Shown here: piece after piece, positions 61,094 to 64,000 of the stretch
Numbering within the stretch: position 1 is the stretch's first letter
Layout of the letters: every line of letters starts with the position of its first letter
Origin: Paradesertivirga superstes
GTDB lineage: Bacteria; Bacteroidota; Bacteroidia; Sphingobacteriales; Sphingobacteriaceae
Direction of reading: 5' to 3'
Length of the DNA: 64,000 nt
Assembly: GCF_037622515.1 (NCBI RefSeq)
Contig: NZ_JBBJCN010000001.1
Location: 434,001-498,000 of the forward strand
The notes under the pieces: generated by a model
Told to the model about the DNA's origin: nothing
Database searches by the model: none
The model's input: the letters and a program-made list of their open reading frames with translations, nothing else
Made by a program: the position numbers and the translations under genes

Positions 61094-61414
61094 ATGATTA
61101 ATATTACTGTTGAAAATAAAGACGGCGACATTCAGATCATTGAAATTCCTGAAGGAATCAATCTGAATTTAATGGAAACTTTAAAGGCATATGAATATAA
61201 CATCAGGGCAACCTGTGGTGGCATGGCGCTTTGTTCCGACTGCCATTGCCAGGTGCAGGACGGGTGGGAAAAACTCTCGGGTGCGCAGGAACAGGAATTA
61301 ATTACCCTTGATTCACGCCCGGATGCAACAGATAGCAGCAGACTGGCATGCCAGATAAAAATAAGTCCTGAAATTAATGGCCTGTCGATTAAGCTTATAG
61401 GTGAAGGCGATTAA
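61094..61414 (+). CDS. Adrenodoxin-type 2Fe-2S ferredoxin
   Basis: This 106-residue protein carries the C-x5-C-x2-C...C pattern: Cys41, Cys47, Cys50 and Cys86 (CGGMALCSDC ... LAC), plus an extra Cys52. The fold matches the adrenodoxin-like group that often serves iron-sulphur cluster assembly or P450s. The gene is immediately downstream of the ferredoxin reductase. Confidence 0.95.
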   Translation: MINITVENKDGDIQIIEIPEGINLNLMETLKAYEYNIRATCGGMALCSDCHCQVQDGWEKLSGAQEQELITLDSRPDATDSSRLACQIKISPEINGLSIKLIGEGD

Positions 61415-61415
61415 A

Positions 61416-61437
61416 GAGCAAATGATATCATTTGCTC
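61416..61437. terminator. Perfect 22-bp palindrome at the end of two convergent genes
   Basis: GAGCAAATGAT (61416-61426) is followed directly by its inverse ATCATTTGCTC. It overlaps the stop of the gene at 61428. No T-run follows, so termination or a DNA-binding site are both possible. Confidence 0.45.
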
Positions 61438-62177
61438 AAATTCATACCACCTACATTAACAACAAATCCTAAGCTGAATACTGAATTACCGGCAGTAAGA
61501 TATTTACGGTTTTTTAAACCAAAATTACTTCCTGTAGTGTATTGCAACTGAAAAGCATCGCTTAAACGCATGCGGGTAAAAAAAATCGGTTCAATAAAAA
61601 TATTATCCTCTTTAGGCTGATCAATATTATTAATCTTGAAATCTTTCATATTAAGATAACTGCCCCTTATTGCTGTACCATAGTTTAAAGGAATGCGCTT
61701 ACCAAACAAGCGAACCCCTCTTTCCTTTCTAGAGCTGTAATTCACCTGCAAAAAACCCTTACTAAACATCATTTCCTGTCGCTCAGAACTTATGAGAGCA
61801 CCATTCGATGCAAAATCACTGTAAATCCGCTCGCTCTTCCCGCGGCCAAGGCCCGCGTAAATTTCCAGTATTCTATTATCATCAGGCCCGAAAGTACTAA
61901 AGTACCCCCCTCCTATCTCCAGCATATTTTGCCTATAATCTTTCTTGTTCTGATCCCGGTTAATGAATGCGCCATTCAGAATAACTCCAAAATTACTTGA
62001 TACAGCATAAGCCGTGTTTAAACTTGCATTTCCTCTGAGTGACAGATTACCGCTGGCATGAAGCTCCCCCTGCTGGCTGAGCATTGGAGTGTTTGGCACA
62101 TTGGGCATATATAAAGAGGTGCAGCTGCTGGATAAAATAGAAAAAATAATGGCTATACTTAAAACGTGTTTATTCAT
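61428..62177 (-). CDS. Outer-membrane beta-barrel lipoprotein of unknown function
   Basis: This 249-residue protein has a lipoprotein signal (ILSSSC, near residue 19) and alternating beta strands with aromatic girdles (GVILNGAFINRD, EIYAGLGRGKSE). The end, SLGFVVNVGGMNLSK, is barrel-like. It may be an outer-membrane barrel of the Bacteroidota OMP type with lipidation. Function unknown. Confidence 0.72.
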   Translation of the reverse strand: MNKHVLSIAIIFSILSSSCTSLYMPNVPNTPMLSQQGELHASGNLSLRGNASLNTAYAVSSNFGVILNGAFINRDQNKKDYRQNMLEIGGGYFSTFGPDDNRILEIYAGLGRGKSERIYSDFASNGALISSERQEMMFSKGFLQVNYSSRKERGVRLFGKRIPLNYGTAIRGSYLNMKDFKINNIDQPKEDNIFIEPIFFTRMRLSDAFQLQYTTGSNFGLKNRKYLTAGNSVFSLGFVVNVGGMNLSK

Positions 62178-62389
62178 AATTCTTGCCTGCTCTAAAACTA
62201 CAGGTTAATACATTTAATATGTGAAAGCGCAAAAAAACAACAACTGACTTGATAACAGGTTTAATTGCCATTTATTATTTATATGCTAAAGAAAAAAAAT
62301 TTCCACCACAAAAAGAGATTTTGGCCTGAATATTGAACATATAATTAACTATAGATATATAGAAGAAAACAATCAGTTAAACTACTATT

Positions 62390-63829
62390 ATGAAAAGCTA
62401 TTTTTTAATTCCGTTTATGATGGCAACTATGTTGCTGATGAACACCTGTGCAGTAAATCCGGTGACCGGAAAAAAGCAGGTGGTGTTAATGTCTGAAGCT
62501 CAGGAAATAGCTATAGGTCAGGAAGCAGATCCCCAAATAATAGCGCAGTATGGCTTATATGAGGACAAAGCGTTACAAGATTTCATTAATCAGAAAGGTA
62601 AAGCTATGGCGGCTATATCCCACAGGCCAAACTTAAATTACCAATTCCGGATCGTCGATTCTGAAGTTATTAATGCCTTTGCTGTACCCGGAGGATATGT
62701 ATATTTTACAAGAGGTATAATGGCTCATTTTAACGACGAAGCTCAGTTTGCAGGAGTTTTAGGTCATGAAATAGGACACATTACTGCCCGCCATTCGGTT
62801 GTACAGCAAAGAAATGCGATGCTGGGACAGGTGGGCCTAATTGCGGGCATGATTATTTCTCCTGAATTTGGCCAGTTTGCTCAACAAGCCTCGCAAGGCC
62901 TTGGACTATTGTTTTTAAAATTCGGCCGTGATGATGAAAGACAATCGGATGAATTAGGAGTGGAATATTCCTCCAAAATCGGTTATGATGCTCATCATAT
63001 GGCAGACTTCTTCACAACGTTAGAAAGAAGTTCAGCAAGAAGCGGGGCTGAAGAATTACCTGATTTCCTGTCATCTCATCCAAATCCTGGCAGCCGGAAT
63101 ATCACTGTTAATAAATTAGCAACTGAATGGAACCAGAAACTGAGCCTTACTAATCCACAAGTTAATCGCAACACTTACCTTAAACGTATCGACGGCTTAA
63201 TTTATGGCGAAGACCCCAAACAAGGTTTTGTTGAGAATAATGCCTTTTATCATCCGGTATTAAAATTCCAGTTTCAAATTCCTACCGGGTGGAAGCATCA
63301 AAATTCGCCTCAAACCTTTCAAATGGCACCTTCAAATGGAAAAGCTATGATGATGCTGACCATGGCCCCGGGTAAATCATTGCAGGAAGCAGCAAGCGCT
63401 GTGGTGCAACAAAATAGTTTAACTGTTGTAGACTCAAGAGAAACCACTGTCAATGGATTAAGAGCTATAGCTATGGTTGCCGATCAAAAACAAGAGCAAG
63501 GCACTTTGAGAACGTTGTCTTACCTCATACAACATGGCGAGAACATTTACCTGATGCTTGGAGTAACCAGCGCTGCAGATTTTAATAACTACGGCCAATA
63601 TTTCACAAACTCTATGCAAAGCTTTAAACCGTTAACGGATGCCGCAAAACTGAATAAAAAACCAGACAGGATACATATTAAAACGGTAAAACAAGCAAGC
63701 ACCTTAGATCAGGCATTACGTAGCTTTAATATGCCGTCGGCAAAATTAGAAGAACTTGCTATTTTGAATGGGATGAAATTAACAGACAGATTAACAGCAG
63801 GAACTCTGATAAAGGTTGTTGAACAATAA
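62390..63829 (+). CDS. M48 family metalloprotease lipoprotein with LysM-like C-terminus
   Basis: This 479-residue protein has a lipobox (LLMNTC, Cys20). The M48 domain has the zinc motif HEIGH (126-130) and the third ligand in ERQSD (Glu183, Asp187). The region after it is beta-rich (270-420), and the end has a LysM-like fold (residues about 427-478, VKQASTLDQALRSFNMPSAKLEELAILNGMKL). Similar to LoiP/YfgC (BepA)-type periplasmic proteases that act in outer-membrane quality control. Substrate here is not known. Confidence 0.93.
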   Translation: MKSYFLIPFMMATMLLMNTCAVNPVTGKKQVVLMSEAQEIAIGQEADPQIIAQYGLYEDKALQDFINQKGKAMAAISHRPNLNYQFRIVDSEVINAFAVPGGYVYFTRGIMAHFNDEAQFAGVLGHEIGHITARHSVVQQRNAMLGQVGLIAGMIISPEFGQFAQQASQGLGLLFLKFGRDDERQSDELGVEYSSKIGYDAHHMADFFTTLERSSARSGAEELPDFLSSHPNPGSRNITVNKLATEWNQKLSLTNPQVNRNTYLKRIDGLIYGEDPKQGFVENNAFYHPVLKFQFQIPTGWKHQNSPQTFQMAPSNGKAMMMLTMAPGKSLQEAASAVVQQNSLTVVDSRETTVNGLRAIAMVADQKQEQGTLRTLSYLIQHGENIYLMLGVTSAADFNNYGQYFTNSMQSFKPLTDAAKLNKKPDRIHIKTVKQASTLDQALRSFNMPSAKLEELAILNGMKLTDRLTAGTLIKVVEQ

Positions 63830-63846
63830 ATTATATTTGTACATTG

Positions 63847-63896
63847 AAAGACGATCATAGAGCGTAAACTCCTTTCAACTCTATGATCGTCTTTTT
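63847..63896 (+). terminator. Intrinsic terminator of the M48 protease gene
   Basis: AAAGACGATCATAGAG (63847-63862) pairs with CTCTATGATCGTCTTT (63879-63894), a 16-bp stem with a 16-nt loop and T-run. Confidence 0.95.
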
Positions 63897-63914
63897 ATAT
63901 AAATCGTATTTAAC

Positions 63915-64000
63915 TTACCACTTTTTATAAGGCAAAAACTTACCATCCATAGTAATTTTCACCCTGTCGCCATTAGGATTTTCTAATTTTTCAATATTCA
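63915..64000 (-). CDS. C-terminal fragment of a gene running off the right edge
   Basis: An open minus-strand frame enters from the right and ends at TAA 63915-63917 with GDRVKITMDGKFLPYKKW. Only 28 residues are visible, not enough to name a family. It ends just past the terminator of the M48 gene and is convergent with it. Confidence 0.6.
   Translation of the reverse strand, partial: NIEKLENPNGDRVKITMDGKFLPYKKW

Noticed and set aside
1..64000. Prophage, insertion sequence, CRISPR, secretion island or defence system
   Set aside because: No integrase, transposase, cas, phage structural, toxin or restriction genes were recognised; the window appears to be stable chromosome.

Overview
The window is chromosomal DNA from a member of the Bacteroidota, most likely a Sphingobacteriales/Sphingobacteriaceae-type bacterium (genus not determinable). 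The grounds are AT-rich DNA, several promoters of the TAnnTTTG -7 type, little use of Shine-Dalgarno sequences, a type IX secretion cargo/SprF/OmpA operon, the long form of IspG, transketolase split into two genes, and many Bacteroidota lipoproteins and beta-barrels. I saw no rRNA, tRNA, CRISPR array, insertion sequence or prophage. Most of the window is ordinary core and housekeeping sequence.

Layout. 1-5.1 kb (minus): an envelope operon of a collagen-like GIGT-motif protein, a type B T9SS cargo, PorP/SprF and an OmpA/TPR/WD40-like protein that runs off the left edge. 5.2-7.3 kb: split transketolase. 7.3-14.4 kb: IspG, a DUF4914-like P-loop protein, a ThrE exporter pair and a double class II aldolase. 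14.4-26.8 kb: an oxygen-response island (below). 26.8-38.4 kb: UDG-like protein, lipoprotein, MFS transporter, metallophosphoesterase, VF530, PL9-like lyase, DUF2383 protein, glycine-zipper lipoprotein, PPK2, a small charged protein, two single-domain response regulators and an AI-2E-type permease. 38.4-47.7 kb: proBA, DUF2130, a HATPase protein, lysA, lysC, DUF3606 and a frameshifted DinB gene. 47.8-64 kb: phosphatase, MG2 protein, HxlR regulator with nitroreductase and YceI, MutS-like ATPase, ruvB, aldo-keto reductase, LysR, ferredoxin reductase plus ferredoxin, and an M48 protease.

The most interesting region is 14.4-26.8 kb. A histidine kinase (20256-21443) has a FixL-type haem PAS domain, with His62, Arg68 and Arg82 at the same spacing as His200, Arg206 and Arg220 of Bradyrhizobium FixL. 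It overlaps by ATGA a response regulator (21440-22507) that fuses a receiver to a CRP/FNR-type DNA-binding half whose recognition helix carries the FNR triplet E-x-x-S-R. Six perfect copies of the FNR/FixK operator core TGAT-N4-ATCA, plus one degenerate copy, lie in the intergenic regions around it. In three promoters the box centre is exactly 51.5 nt upstream of the -7 element, which is class I activator geometry. The apparent targets are a D-lactate dehydrogenase / oxygen-independent coproporphyrinogen oxidase (HemN) / unknown flavoprotein-like operon, universal stress protein, YceI-porin-YceI genes and two paralogous helical proteins of unknown function. I infer a one-operon FixL to FixJ-FixK fusion circuit that controls a low-oxygen programme.
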